Source: Perlabentimonas gracilis
GTDB taxonomy: Bacteria > Bacteroidota > Bacteroidia > Bacteroidales > Tenuifilaceae
Assembly (NCBI RefSeq): GCF_011174675.1
Contig: NZ_JAANIG010000015.1
Coordinates: forward strand, 25,520-89,519
Reading direction: 5' to 3'
Length of the DNA: 64,000 nt
Below are positions 1 through 8,397 of the stretch, piece by piece (position 1 is the first letter of the stretch; each line of letters starts with the position of its first letter). The notes under the pieces were generated by a model, which worked only from the letters and a program-made list of their open reading frames with translations, ran no database searches and was not told the origin of the DNA. The position numbers were made by a program, and so were the translations under genes.

Positions 1-134
1 CCGTGGTTATACTCTCGGCTCGGAACGATATGAAGAGCATACAGAAAGCGCTTGAACTTGGTGCTCAGGATTACGTGGCAAAGCCTTTTAATTCCTACGA
101 TTTGAGGAATAAGATTTCACTCTATCTTGATTAA
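1..134 (+). CDS. Response regulator receiver domain, C-terminal end (partial)
   Basis: The reading frame starting at base 3 is open to a TAA at 132-134. It encodes the last ~43 residues of a CheY-like receiver: a VVILSAR strand 4 with its Ser, then helix 4, then AQDYVAKPF, which carries the conserved Lys-Pro of the active site, and a final helix. The protein ends right after the receiver fold, so it is either a stand-alone receiver or a protein with its output domain at the N-terminus. The 5' part lies outside the window. The next gene starts 28 bases downstream on the same strand, so the two may be co-transcribed. Confidence 0.8.
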   Translation, partial: VVILSARNDMKSIQKALELGAQDYVAKPFNSYDLRNKISLYLD

Positions 135-162
135 TAGCTGCATTGTTTACCAAGAGTTTTCT

Positions 163-894
163 ATGAAATGGCTAGTCTTTTCAAGGTTGATCCTCCTGCT
201 CATAGTTATTTGCTCCTCGTTTGTTTTAAGTGCACAGGATTCGTTTCAGCCCGATAGGCCCGGTTTTAGCACAGGAACTTACACTCTGCCTAAAGGGGAG
301 GTATACCTCGAAGTGGGTTACCTGCTATCCATCCCATCGTCTCAATACGGTTCTACTATTCATAGCCTCCCTCAAAGCAACATCCGATTCGGACTTGCCC
401 CTAAACTTGAACTTAACCTAATGTGGGATGGCTTTTCCAAGGTTATCGGCGAAAAAGGGTTTAATGCATTTGATAGTTTTGGTGTCGGGGCTAAGTTTCG
501 AGTAGTTTATAACCAGAGGTTTAACCTTTCGTTGTTGGGTATTGTAACCAGTTCAGAAGACCTTAGCATTAACCCTGTGTTTGGTGTTTTGTGGGACTAC
601 TCATTATCTGAACCCCTCGATTTGTTTGGAGTAGTTCACCTTGCACACAGCAAGAGTAACGGTGTGTATAGCGAGCTTTCGTTAGGATTAGCTTATTCTA
701 TTTCTAGCAAAATAAGTGTTTTTACAGAGTACTTCAATAGTATAGGGTTATCCTCGCAATTTTTAGCTCACAATGGATCGGTAGGTGCAACCTACCTAAT
801 AACAAACAATTTGCAACTCGATATATTCTACGAAAAAGAGATATCACCTGCCGGTTATAACAACCTGGGTGCTGGGCTATCTAAACGGTTTTAG
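163..894 (+). CDS. Outer-membrane beta-barrel protein, MetA-pathway transporter-like
   Basis: A 243-residue protein. I chose the ATG at 163 because it gives a classical signal peptide (MKWLVFSRLILLLIVICSS...LSAQ); an upstream TTG in frame overlaps the previous gene. The mature protein begins QDSFQPDRPGFSTGTYTLPKGEVYLEVGYLL, which resembles the start of the Phenol_MetA_deg (PF13557) transporter-like barrels ('DRPxFTxxPxxxPxGxxQLExGY'). Alternating hydrophobic strands and a C-terminal Phe (LSKRF*) fit insertion into the outer membrane by the BAM complex. The substrate is unknown. It follows closely behind a receiver-domain gene. Family assignment rests on N-terminal motif similarity only. Confidence 0.6.
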   Translation: MKWLVFSRLILLLIVICSSFVLSAQDSFQPDRPGFSTGTYTLPKGEVYLEVGYLLSIPSSQYGSTIHSLPQSNIRFGLAPKLELNLMWDGFSKVIGEKGFNAFDSFGVGAKFRVVYNQRFNLSLLGIVTSSEDLSINPVFGVLWDYSLSEPLDLFGVVHLAHSKSNGVYSELSLGLAYSISSKISVFTEYFNSIGLSSQFLAHNGSVGATYLITNNLQLDIFYEKEISPAGYNNLGAGLSKRF

Positions 895-1065
895 CTCTTT
901 GATGCCGAATTTTTATTACCCTCACCATTCGGATAAACAATCTCTTGTTTTTTGTACAAATTGTAAAAGTGTTTACCTGTTGTTTAAAAGGTTTTACGCT
1001 CTGTTATGATTATTTGGTCAACCAAAAACCAAAGTTTTACGGTCAAAATTGAGTGTTCATCAAAC

Positions 1066-1100
1066 TTTGCTATGTTGTATTCCATATTGAGTTATATTTG
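1066..1100 (+). promoter_or_regulatory. Candidate Bacteroidota vegetative promoter
   Basis: TTTG at 1066-1069 is followed, after 23 bases, by TATATTTG at 1093-1100, matching the Bacteroidota -33/-7 consensus (TTTG ... TAnnTTTG). A start near 1107 would give a ~40-base leader for the gene beginning at 1147. The -7 box is a full match and the -33 spacing is at the long end. Confidence 0.35.
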
Positions 1101-1146
1101 TACAATATGATAGTATTGTCTCACAGGTAATTTGGTGTATCTCCTT

Positions 1147-3348
1147 ATGGTTCGATGGTTTATTTTGTTATCTTTTTTGTTGCTTTCGAATGTGCTTCCT
1201 GCTCAGAATTGGAACTTGATATACCAAAGAGAGCTCGAGGCCGAGGAATTTTTGATTGACAAGCAGTACGAGCGAGCAGCAAAAAAGTATGAGGATGCTC
1301 TTAAGCTAATTCCCACCAGCGCAAACCTTAAGTTCAAGGTGGGAAGTGTTTACCTGTTAACTCCAACCAAAAAACATTTAGCACTCAATTATCTTAAAGA
1401 GGCCGCTAAGGGTGCATCAACAGAGTTTAACCCACGTGCCATAAAGGAAGAAGCTGCACCCATTGACGCCTGGTACCAGCTGGGTAGGGCATTGCAGATG
1501 GACAATCAGTTTACCGAGGCCATTTCTGCATTCGAGAAGTTTAAGTCCTTGCTCGACCCAAGCGATCCCTTTGTAACTAATGTGAATAAACGAATTGAAT
1601 CCTGCCGCAATGCCCCTCAGCTTATGGCCGATGAGCAGGGGCTTGAGACTATCAACCTTGGGAATATTATCAACAGCAAGGATGCTAATTTCAACGCGGT
1701 TGTATCTGGCGATGGCACAACGCTAGCCTACACTAGGCAAGGCAACCGAGGATACGAGGTGTACGTGGCTAAACGAAAGGGCGATGCTTGGGAGCGTCCT
1801 AGGCGAATTACCGATGATATTCGTGGCGGATTCCTAAAGACCGCATCGCTATCGTACGACGGAACTTGGCTCTATTTGGTCGATGATTTTGCTTCAACGC
1901 AAAGTATTTACGATACCTTTTACGACGAGGGGTGGGTTCGCTCCAAAAGGCTGAAGAAACCCATAACCAGCAAGTTTAACGAAAGCCACGCAGCCGTTTC
2001 GCCCGATGGTAAAACTCTATACTTTACCAGCGATAGACCCGGAGGGCGTGGCGGGCTAGATATTTATAAATCCTCTCAGGATAGTAGAGGACGTTGGGGC
2101 GATCCCGTTAACCTTGGCCCCAGAGTTAATACGGAACTCGATGAGGATACTCCATTCCTTACACCCGATGGGCGTTACCTGTTTTTTAGCTCCCAGGGAC
2201 ACAACAGTATGGGTGGTTTCGATATTTTTTATGTCGACTTGAATGGCTCCGGCGAGCCCATAAACCTAGGCTACCCTGTAAACGATGCAGGCGATAATTT
2301 GTTTTACTACCCTCAGTCGCTAACCAAAGGCCTTATGGCTCTTTCGCAAAGCGATGGGTTTGGCCCGCAGGATATTTACGAGCTACAAATTACTCCCTTG
2401 GTAACACTAAATGGCAACCTCGCAGTGGTTGATAACCAATCGGCTCCAGCCGATGAACAGGTTAGAGTCGAGATAATTGACTTGCAGTCCACCGATATGA
2501 TTGCACAAATAAGCGCTAGCCTTACCGATAAGTCGTTTACCAAGAGATTACGCCCAGGCGATTACCTAGTACAAGCCAAAGCCAATGGTTTTGAGGATTT
2601 TGAAATGAACTTTACCATAGCAGCAACCCAAGCACCACAGGATTTAAACATATCGCTAATACCAATACCCCAAGAGCCCGAACCAGAGTCTCTGCTTGCT
2701 ATGCAGCAAGATATTGAGGAAGAAATAATACAGCTAGAACCCGAGCCAAAACACCTCGACCCTTCGGCAGGCTCAGGGAACCGCGAACTCAGCGAATCGC
2801 CTCAATCAATTCAATCACAACCAGAGCTTAAGCCTCAACCTCAACCAAAGGCTCAGCCCGTTAGGTCATTCGTTGTTGAAACACTTCCTACCGAAGGGTA
2901 CTACACGGTTCAATTTATGGCGTTGCTAGTGCCGGTTCCCGAGAGTCATTTCCAGAATATAGACGGGGTACTGGTTACTCAAGGTGCCGATGGTTACCAT
3001 AGGTATTCGGTTGGTGCTGTGGCTACTAGGGGAGAAGCGCAGGTAATACAGCAACAGCTGCGCGGCTTGGGGTACAGCGAATCGTTTATTAAGTATAGTA
3101 ATTCATCTCAAGCAAAAGCTGCCCAAAAGATAGAATACGAATCGCAATTCACCATTCAGGTGATGGCTCTTAGGAGTCCTGCCGATATGAGTAGGTTTAG
3201 CAACCTGCCCGATGTTAAGGTTGAGCAGGGCGACGATTCGTTCTATCGATACTACACCGGAAACTACTCATCGCATCAACAGGCAAGCGATGATTTACCT
3301 CGTATCGAGCGAATTGGATACAAGGGAGCCTTTGTGCGTAAGCTCTAA
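1147..3348 (+). CDS. TPR / PD40 beta-propeller / SPOR-like tandem envelope protein
   Basis: About 733 residues. The ATG at 1147 directly precedes a signal peptide (MVRWFILLSFLLLSNVLPAQ); in-frame TTG 1132 and GTG 1135 are possible alternatives. Order of domains: TPR-like helices (about 22-155, with YERAAKKYEDALKLIP); WD40-like PD40 propeller blades (about 170-420, with AAVSPDGKTLYFTSDRPGG and PFLTPDGRYLFFSS); a carboxypeptidase-regulatory-like sandwich (about 425-510); a Pro/Gln/Glu-rich linker; then two tandem SPOR-like repeats (about 584-652 and 667-733, starting YTVQFMALL and FTIQVMALR). TPR-PD40 proteins with OmpA ends are common in this phylum. Here SPOR-like repeats replace OmpA as the likely peptidoglycan-binding end, so the protein probably spans periplasmic space and wall. 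SPOR assignment is by pattern only. Confidence 0.7.
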   Translation: MVRWFILLSFLLLSNVLPAQNWNLIYQRELEAEEFLIDKQYERAAKKYEDALKLIPTSANLKFKVGSVYLLTPTKKHLALNYLKEAAKGASTEFNPRAIKEEAAPIDAWYQLGRALQMDNQFTEAISAFEKFKSLLDPSDPFVTNVNKRIESCRNAPQLMADEQGLETINLGNIINSKDANFNAVVSGDGTTLAYTRQGNRGYEVYVAKRKGDAWERPRRITDDIRGGFLKTASLSYDGTWLYLVDDFASTQSIYDTFYDEGWVRSKRLKKPITSKFNESHAAVSPDGKTLYFTSDRPGGRGGLDIYKSSQDSRGRWGDPVNLGPRVNTELDEDTPFLTPDGRYLFFSSQGHNSMGGFDIFYVDLNGSGEPINLGYPVNDAGDNLFYYPQSLTKGLMALSQSDGFGPQDIYELQITPLVTLNGNLAVVDNQSAPADEQVRVEIIDLQSTDMIAQISASLTDKSFTKRLRPGDYLVQAKANGFEDFEMNFTIAATQAPQDLNISLIPIPQEPEPESLLAMQQDIEEEIIQLEPEPKHLDPSAGSGNRELSESPQSIQSQPELKPQPQPKAQPVRSFVVETLPTEGYYTVQFMALLVPVPESHFQNIDGVLVTQGADGYHRYSVGAVATRGEAQVIQQQLRGLGYSESFIKYSNSSQAKAAQKIEYESQFTIQVMALRSPADMSRFSNLPDVKVEQGDDSFYRYYTGNYSSHQQASDDLPRIERIGYKGAFVRKL

Positions 3349-3513
3349 TCCCCACTGTTTAAGATTATCCTTAATGCAGTATTCCTTTGCAAACTGAATA
3401 CAAAACAATTGTATCTGCTTGCTGGGTATGTTGCTCTTTTTTTATAATATTGTAGGGTCGGTAACGGTAAATCTTATTATTTATATGCTAAAAAATTAAC
3501 CAATTTCAGTCCA

Positions 3514-4359
3514 ATGAAAAAAACCTTAATTACAACCCTGTTTATTCTTCTTGCATCGATTTGTGTATTCGCACAATCGCTACTCTACAAGGTAACTGGC
3601 GAAAATATGCAATATCCCGTTTACATCTATGGAACTATACACGCATTACCACAGGCCGACTTTTTTATCGATTCGGTTGTAATTGAGAAATTTGCTGAGG
3701 CCGATAAACTTGTGCTCGAGATCGATATGTCGAACCCCAATATGGCCTTCGAGGTGCAATCGGCCATGATGATGAAGGATAATAGCATTGATAATATACT
3801 CACACCTGAGGAGTATGCTAGGTTATCGAAGTTTTTTGCCGACTCGCTGCAAATGCCCATAGCTATGCTTAACAGCGTTAAGCCGTTGATGCTGTCGTCG
3901 TTCTTGCTCCCCAAGCTAATTGGTACGCAGGTGGCATCGTATGAAGGATACTTTATGCAGCAAGCTGTAGCGCAGCAAAAGCAAATTGGTGGGCTTGAAA
4001 CGGTTGTTGAGCAGATTAGCCACTTGGATATGATTCCCCTACCACAGCAAGCTCAAATGCTTATGGAGAGCATTGATGATTTTAATAAGTCGCGTAGCGA
4101 ATTTAAACGATTGGTAGAAACATACCAAAGTCGCGATGTTGAGGCTGTTTACCAAGTGGTAATGGAAACCGAGGAGGAGTACAAAGAGTTTGGCGAGTTC
4201 CTTATCGACAAGCGCAACGAGAATTGGATTCCAAAGATTATAGAGTTGGGCAATGCTCAAACCACATTTGTGGCCGTTGGCTGCGGTCATCTGGGTGGCG
4301 AGAAGGGTGTGCTTAACTTGCTGCGCAATGAGGGTTTTGAAGTAAAAATGATGGAGTAG
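3514..4359 (+). CDS. TraB/GumN family protein
   Basis: 281 residues with an N-terminal signal peptide (MKKTLITTLFILLASICVFAQ). After it comes LLYKVTGENMQYPVYIYGTIHALP, the first signature of the TraB/GumN (PF01963) family with the GT-x-H pair at 40-43. The second signature is at the C-terminus (TFVAVGCGHLGGEKGVLNLL), where the family has its G-x-x-H motif. Members resemble the metal-dependent Tiki proteases; secreted bacterial copies have unknown substrates. It is followed 55 bases later by a C26-type amidotransferase lipoprotein on the same strand, so the two may share a transcript. Confidence 0.85.
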   Translation: MKKTLITTLFILLASICVFAQSLLYKVTGENMQYPVYIYGTIHALPQADFFIDSVVIEKFAEADKLVLEIDMSNPNMAFEVQSAMMMKDNSIDNILTPEEYARLSKFFADSLQMPIAMLNSVKPLMLSSFLLPKLIGTQVASYEGYFMQQAVAQQKQIGGLETVVEQISHLDMIPLPQQAQMLMESIDDFNKSRSEFKRLVETYQSRDVEAVYQVVMETEEEYKEFGEFLIDKRNENWIPKIIELGNAQTTFVAVGCGHLGGEKGVLNLLRNEGFEVKMME

Positions 4360-4414
4360 AAAGCTAATCGCCGTTAGGGGTGTTCAACTTTTTAAATCAA
4401 ACTAAGAGGTTTAT

Positions 4415-5527
4415 ATGAAAAAGATTTTATTGATGGTTGTATCTGTGCTAACTATTTTGTCGTGTGCACAGCCAAAAACCGATGTGGTAATTACCACCGA
4501 TGAGTTATCAGCATTTAAGCCCACCATTGTGCTCATGCACCCCACGGTGAATAATCTAAAAACTTTCATATCGCTTACCGAACAGGATATTTTCCCATTC
4601 CCAGTAGAGGCTAATGTGTTGGGCGTATATCATAGCAAAGGCGCGTACGATTATAGCCAATCGGTAGATTTCCTAAAGGATTTAAAAGATACTAGGTTCG
4701 GTTTGCTATCCTTGGACGGAAGCCTAAACCCAAACAACCTATACAAAAAGAATGGATGCAGTAATGCGTTTAGAGCAATCTTCGAGAATTCAAATGGCAT
4801 AATTTTCTTCGGTGGACCCGATATGCCCCCATCGGTCTATAACAATCCTGTAAACCTGCTAACCTCAATAACCGATGTCCATAGGCACTATGTGGAGCTC
4901 TCCTTCCTCTTTCATCTACTTGGCGGTAGTCAGAATGAAGAGGTGAAACCCCTGCTCGACAGCAAGCCCGAATACGCTATCCTTGGTATTTGTCTCGGGA
5001 TGCAAACCATGAACGTGGCAACCGGCGGCACCATGGTGCAGGATATCCCCACCGAGATTTACGGTTTAACAACCGTTGAGGAGGTTTTAGCATTGGATGA
5101 AAACATGCAGCATCGAAACTACTACTCAAACCTTGGTGTTGACAAGGATTTGATTTGGGGTCATTTTCATCAAATTCAGTTTGAGCAGGGCAGTCTGTTC
5201 GATTCTTTGAACGGAAATACACAGGAACTACCTTATATCTGGAGTAGCCACCACCAGGCGCTAAGCAAGCTGGGTAAAGATATTATTCCCATTGCCAGGA
5301 GTATGGATGGGAGAATAATTGAAGCCATTAAGCATGCTATGTACCCCAACGTGTTGGGAGTACAGTTCCATCCCGAGGTACCCTCGATTTACGATACTGA
5401 GAGCAAGCTCAAGAGGATTCCGTTTGAGCAGAATCAGCAATCATATATCGATTTATACCCAATTGGCAAGGGCGAAGATTTCCACCGTGCTTTTTGGCGA
5501 ATGGTGGGGAAGAGCTATGAACGCTAG
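4415..5527 (+). CDS. Class I glutamine amidotransferase-like (peptidase C26) lipoprotein
   Basis: 370 residues with a lipoprotein signal (MKKILLMVVSVLTILSC, acylated Cys17). The body is a class I amidotransferase of the gamma-glutamyl hydrolase / gamma-Glu-GABA hydrolase type (PF07722). Catalytic Cys193 sits in AILGICLGMQTMN. His319 and Glu321 lie in VLGVQFHPEVP, completing the Cys-His-Glu triad. SSHHQALSKLG is the usual C26 substrate-loop segment. The export signal is unusual, since most members are cytoplasmic, and suggests hydrolysis of gamma-glutamyl compounds at the cell envelope. The N-terminal ~150 residues contain inserts relative to the minimal domain. Confidence 0.85.
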   Translation: MKKILLMVVSVLTILSCAQPKTDVVITTDELSAFKPTIVLMHPTVNNLKTFISLTEQDIFPFPVEANVLGVYHSKGAYDYSQSVDFLKDLKDTRFGLLSLDGSLNPNNLYKKNGCSNAFRAIFENSNGIIFFGGPDMPPSVYNNPVNLLTSITDVHRHYVELSFLFHLLGGSQNEEVKPLLDSKPEYAILGICLGMQTMNVATGGTMVQDIPTEIYGLTTVEEVLALDENMQHRNYYSNLGVDKDLIWGHFHQIQFEQGSLFDSLNGNTQELPYIWSSHHQALSKLGKDIIPIARSMDGRIIEAIKHAMYPNVLGVQFHPEVPSIYDTESKLKRIPFEQNQQSYIDLYPIGKGEDFHRAFWRMVGKSYER

Positions 5528-5739
5528 GGCACAAAGGCGCAAATAATAATAACGCACAAGCACCTTTGGTATCGAAAATCTTGTAACATTAGGGTGATTT
5601 ATTGCAAAGGAAATTAAGTCCTATAGGTACTATACATCCTTAAACAATGGAACTTTCGGTTGTTTTTTCGCACCGTTAGTATACTTTGTGGTTTACTCTC
5701 CTTCAATGATGTTGTGTATACTTCCGTGTTAATTTACCA

Positions 5740-5755
5740 TGCGTAAATACGTACA
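5740..5755 (+). promoter_or_regulatory. Enhancer-type palindrome, upstream member of pair 1
   Basis: TGCGTAAATACGTACA, a degenerate copy of the 16-bp palindrome TGTNCG-N4-CGNACA. It starts exactly 20 bases before a better copy at 5760-5775. The same pairing recurs in four other intergenic regions of the window (32753, 35608, 46370, 63663). The arrangement resembles paired sites for an NtrC-family activator upstream of a sigma-54 promoter, which is present at 5832. Confidence 0.5.
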
Positions 5756-5759
5756 CCAC

Positions 5760-5775
5760 TGTTCGTTATCGCACA
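5760..5775 (+). promoter_or_regulatory. Enhancer-type palindrome, downstream member of pair 1
   Basis: TGTTCGTTATCGCACA fits TGTNCG-N4-CGNACA with both half-sites intact. It ends 57 bases before the sigma-54 -24 element at 5832, a normal distance for an enhancer-binding protein site. Confidence 0.6.
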
Positions 5776-5831
5776 ATTCCCCGCCAACCCTGTTTGTTTT
5801 AACGAAATGATACATTGCAATATACGCTAAA

Positions 5832-5847
5832 TGGCGTGTTGTTTGCA
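5832..5847 (+). promoter_or_regulatory. Sigma-54 (RpoN) promoter of the FISUMP lipoprotein gene
   Basis: TGGCGTGTTGTTTGCA has the invariant GG (-24) and GC (-12) dinucleotides at the required spacing, with TGGC and TTGCA boxes close to the consensus TGGCAC-N5-TTGCA. Transcription would start near 5859, about 50 bases before the ATG at 5908. A vegetative -33/-7 reading (TTTG 5842, TATGTTTA 5863) overlaps it but has an imperfect -7 box. A pair of enhancer-type palindromes lies just upstream. Confidence 0.65.
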
Positions 5848-5907
5848 TAAGTCTGATAATCTTATGTTTAAAACAAAATCGATTTAATAATCTAAAAATT
5901 TTTAGTT

Positions 5908-6801
5908 ATGGAAAAGAATTTACTTGTAAAGGTTTTACTCGTAACGGTTGGAGTATTTTTATTTTCTTGTTGTAACAACAAGGTTGAACAGGAAGCATTT
6001 CCTCCTATTGCAGATTTTAGTGTTTCTAATGATCAGATCTATGTTTGGGAGAAAGTAACCTTTTTTGATGCTTCGGATAACGAGCCCATTGAATGGGAAT
6101 GGTTTTTTGAAGGTGGAGATCCCGAAGTATCCGTTGATCGAGAACCTGAAGTACTGTATAAAGAAGCTGGAATTTACAGAGTTAAACTTACGGTTAAAAA
6201 TGAGAACGGTGAAAGCGAAAAGGAGTTGGAGAGTTTTATAAAGGTAAGTGAATATCAAAATTATTTCGGAACCCTTACCGATCCTCGTGATGGACAGGAA
6301 TACAAAATAGTTAAAATTGGTAATGTAGATATTATGGCTGAGAACCTTAGTTACCTAACAGGCGATGCTGTGTACTACGATAATGACCCAGCCAATGGCG
6401 AAAAATATGGGTTACTTTACAAGTGGGAGACTGCCCTTGAGGCTTGCCCCGCAGGGTGGCGATTGCCAACAAAGAACGAGTATAGTATGATTCGGGAGTA
6501 TCTGGGAGGAGAGAATGTTGTAGGAGGAAAGCTGAAAATGTCTGGTACAGAATTCTGGATGTCACCTAATAAAAATGGAACAAACGAGACTGGCTTCTCG
6601 GCTGTTGGAGCAGGAGGCTATTTTCCTGGACACCTTGAGTTTTTTGGTATGCATGAATTTACCTCTTTTTGGACTCAAACAGAGGCGACCGATGAGTTGG
6701 TTTGGTGTGTAGAACTTGCTAGAACAAGTGGTATGATGTATATATCAAACAACTACGGAAAGGAACCTTCCTATTTCTCTGTAAGATGTATTAAGGACTA
6801 A
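5908..6801 (+). CDS. Lipoprotein with PKD domain and FISUMP domain
   Basis: 297 residues. The signal ends in FLFSCCNNK, so Cys21 is the likely acylated residue. Residues ~33-112 are a PKD/Ig-like domain (PPIADFSVSNDQIYVWEKVTF ... YKEAGIYRVKLTVKNENGE). Residues ~116-297 are a Fib_succ_major (FISUMP) domain, recognisable by GQEYKIVKIGNVDIMAENLSY, GLLYKWETALEACPAGWRLPTKNE, the TGFSAVGAGG stretch and the terminal SVRCIKD. FISUMP proteins are abundant surface lipoproteins of Bacteroidota and Fibrobacteres with unproven function, possibly adhesion or polymer binding. The gene stands alone behind a sigma-54-type promoter with two enhancer-like sites. Confidence 0.85.
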   Translation: MEKNLLVKVLLVTVGVFLFSCCNNKVEQEAFPPIADFSVSNDQIYVWEKVTFFDASDNEPIEWEWFFEGGDPEVSVDREPEVLYKEAGIYRVKLTVKNENGESEKELESFIKVSEYQNYFGTLTDPRDGQEYKIVKIGNVDIMAENLSYLTGDAVYYDNDPANGEKYGLLYKWETALEACPAGWRLPTKNEYSMIREYLGGENVVGGKLKMSGTEFWMSPNKNGTNETGFSAVGAGGYFPGHLEFFGMHEFTSFWTQTEATDELVWCVELARTSGMMYISNNYGKEPSYFSVRCIKD

Positions 6802-7023
6802 TTTGTTTCAGTTTATTATCTTCTACAAGATTAAGTTGTTAAGTCAATAGGCATCGCACAACCTTAAAGAGAAAGGCGAATCTGTTCATCCTACTTTTAG
6901 GCGGATGGAGGTGGAGTGGATTCATAGTCAGGTAAATCTTCCAATGAGCAGGCAAGCGGTCAGCGTTTCATATAGATTAGATGGGTAATAAATTTTTTTT
7001 GAATCATTTGTAGTTGAAAAAAT

Positions 7024-7062
7024 ATCCGTTGGGAGCGTAAACACCCAACGGATTGTTTTTTT
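7024..7062 (+). terminator. Bidirectional rho-independent terminator
   Basis: A perfect 10-bp stem (ATCCGTTGGG at 7024-7033, CCCAACGGAT at 7044-7053) with a 10-base loop. A T-rich run follows on the + strand (7054-7062) and another on the - strand (6997-7023 region). It lies between the convergent FISUMP gene and the small secreted-protein gene, so it probably serves both. Confidence 0.8.
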
Positions 7063-7077
7063 GTAGTAAACCAAAGG

Positions 7078-7503
7078 TTATTCCTCCTCCTCCTCAAGGT
7101 AGATAAGCATCACCACGCAGTCGTTCTCGCACTTCTCATTAAACTCAATGTAAAGGTGGTATGCACCAGTCTCGTTCACCTTAAGCCTCGATACCGAATG
7201 ATTTTTTTCACTATCAACCTTGGTGTTAAGGGTTACTGGGTACTCCTCTTTATCGCTAACATAAAGTTTGATGTTCGATATGGGGGTTGATGGGTTAACA
7301 AAATGCAAAGCGTACCTGATGTCTTTTCTTAGTATTATCGAGAACCTCGTTACATTACTGTCAGATTGTTTTACCTCGAAATCCTTGAGGAATGCACCAT
7401 CGTACTCTTTACTCCAGTCAATCTTTTCGCTAATAGCGCATTGCGCATTTGCTGTGGCTTGTAAAGCCAGCAGTAGTAAAAGCGTGCTTAGTATTGTTCT
7501 CAT
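7078..7503 (-). CDS. Small secreted protein of unknown function, poly-Glu C-terminus
   Basis: 141 residues with a signal peptide (MRTILSTLLLLLALQATANAQ). The mature part looks like a single beta-sandwich of about 115 residues, alternating hydrophobic strands such as RYALHFVNPSTPISNIKLYVSD and GAYHLYIEFNEKCENDCVVMLIYL. It has one Cys near the N-terminus (CAISEK) and a close pair (EKCENDC). It ends in five Glu residues. I do not recognise the family. It is the last gene of an ECF sigma / FecR operon (24 bases after FecR), so its level is likely set by that sigma factor, and it may be an effector or a signal input. Confidence 0.6.
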   Translation of the reverse strand: MRTILSTLLLLLALQATANAQCAISEKIDWSKEYDGAFLKDFEVKQSDSNVTRFSIILRKDIRYALHFVNPSTPISNIKLYVSDKEEYPVTLNTKVDSEKNHSVSRLKVNETGAYHLYIEFNEKCENDCVVMLIYLEEEEE

Positions 7504-7527
7504 AAGTGGTTGGTTAATGTTAGTAGT

Positions 7528-8397
7528 TTATTTTGATATAATTACCTTGCCATGCAGTCTTGTTGCCTTAATTGCAGTCTTGTCTTCAATTGCAGCCAAA
7601 ATACTATCGAGCGATAGGTTGGTAAATGTGCCTGTAAAGCTTAGGTAGGCAATTGTATCATCTGCAATTTCAATATCTTGCCCATAGAACTTTTCTAAAA
7701 CTTGTGTTACTTTAATCATTGGGGTGTTATCAAAAGCTATATTGCCAGTTTTCCACGCTAGGTAGTTGGGGTTGTTGTTTGATGTAGCAAAAACTAGGCT
7801 GTTGGTTCGGCTAACCGAGCAGTAGTTGCCTTTGGTTACCAGTAGCGAGAGCCCTTGCCCCAGAATATTATCTGCTACCTTTAAGCTACCGCGGCTTACT
7901 GTTATATCAATATCATTATCGTTTGGGTAAGCTTTAATATTGAGTGCAGCTTTGTTTTCTATTGATATTATTGCATTGCCAGCCCTTAGGGTGTATGGTG
8001 CTTTGGCCGCACCTTCGGTTTCAAGGTAAATCTCACCATCAATATCCATGATGAACTCGCCGCTTTTGCGAACTGAGTAGGCTATTGAGCTGTTTTTATT
8101 TAGCCATACCCTACTGCCATTGGGCAACCGTTGTTCGGTTATGCTATCGGTTTGGTTCTGCAGTGCTATAACTTCTGGTGCAAAAACGTTGCAGTTTACT
8201 GCAAACACTATTATCAATGCTATTGCGGCTGCCGTTGAGGTGGCTATCAGAGCTATGCGCCTTAGCGAAGTTTTACTGTGGTTGTAGGTTTGTTGATAGT
8301 GGGTCCAACCCTTTTCGGGTGTCCACTGCACCTCTTTTGGAACCGTATTTAATTCGGCAACCTTATCTCTAAATATATTGTCAATTCTATTGTTCAT
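7528..8397 (-). CDS. FecR-family anti-sigma factor
   Basis: 289 residues. The cytoplasmic N-terminus (1-46) is followed by one membrane span (about 47-68, RIALIATSTAAAIALIIVFAV). The periplasmic FecR domain (PF04773) covers about 84-180, with the typical TEQRLPNGSRVWLNKNSSIAYS ... RSGEFIMDIDGEIYLE pattern. The C-terminal DUF4974/STN-like domain covers about 215-289 (IKVTQVLEKFYGQDIEIADDTIAYLSFTG). Such proteins hold an ECF sigma factor until an outer-membrane transducer signals. It overlaps the sigma gene by 11 bases, implying translational coupling. Unusually, no SusC/FecA-type receptor follows; a small secreted protein takes that place. Confidence 0.9.
   Translation of the reverse strand: MNNRIDNIFRDKVAELNTVPKEVQWTPEKGWTHYQQTYNHSKTSLRRIALIATSTAAAIALIIVFAVNCNVFAPEVIALQNQTDSITEQRLPNGSRVWLNKNSSIAYSVRKSGEFIMDIDGEIYLETEGAAKAPYTLRAGNAIISIENKAALNIKAYPNDNDIDITVSRGSLKVADNILGQGLSLLVTKGNYCSVSRTNSLVFATSNNNPNYLAWKTGNIAFDNTPMIKVTQVLEKFYGQDIEIADDTIAYLSFTGTFTNLSLDSILAAIEDKTAIKATRLHGKVIISK

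Noticed and set aside
5874..5887. CAAAATCGATTTAA as a LacI operator upstream of the FISUMP gene
   Set aside because: Only the AT-rich core matches; the ACAC flank and CTAAA arm are missing, and the region is A/T rich enough for chance.
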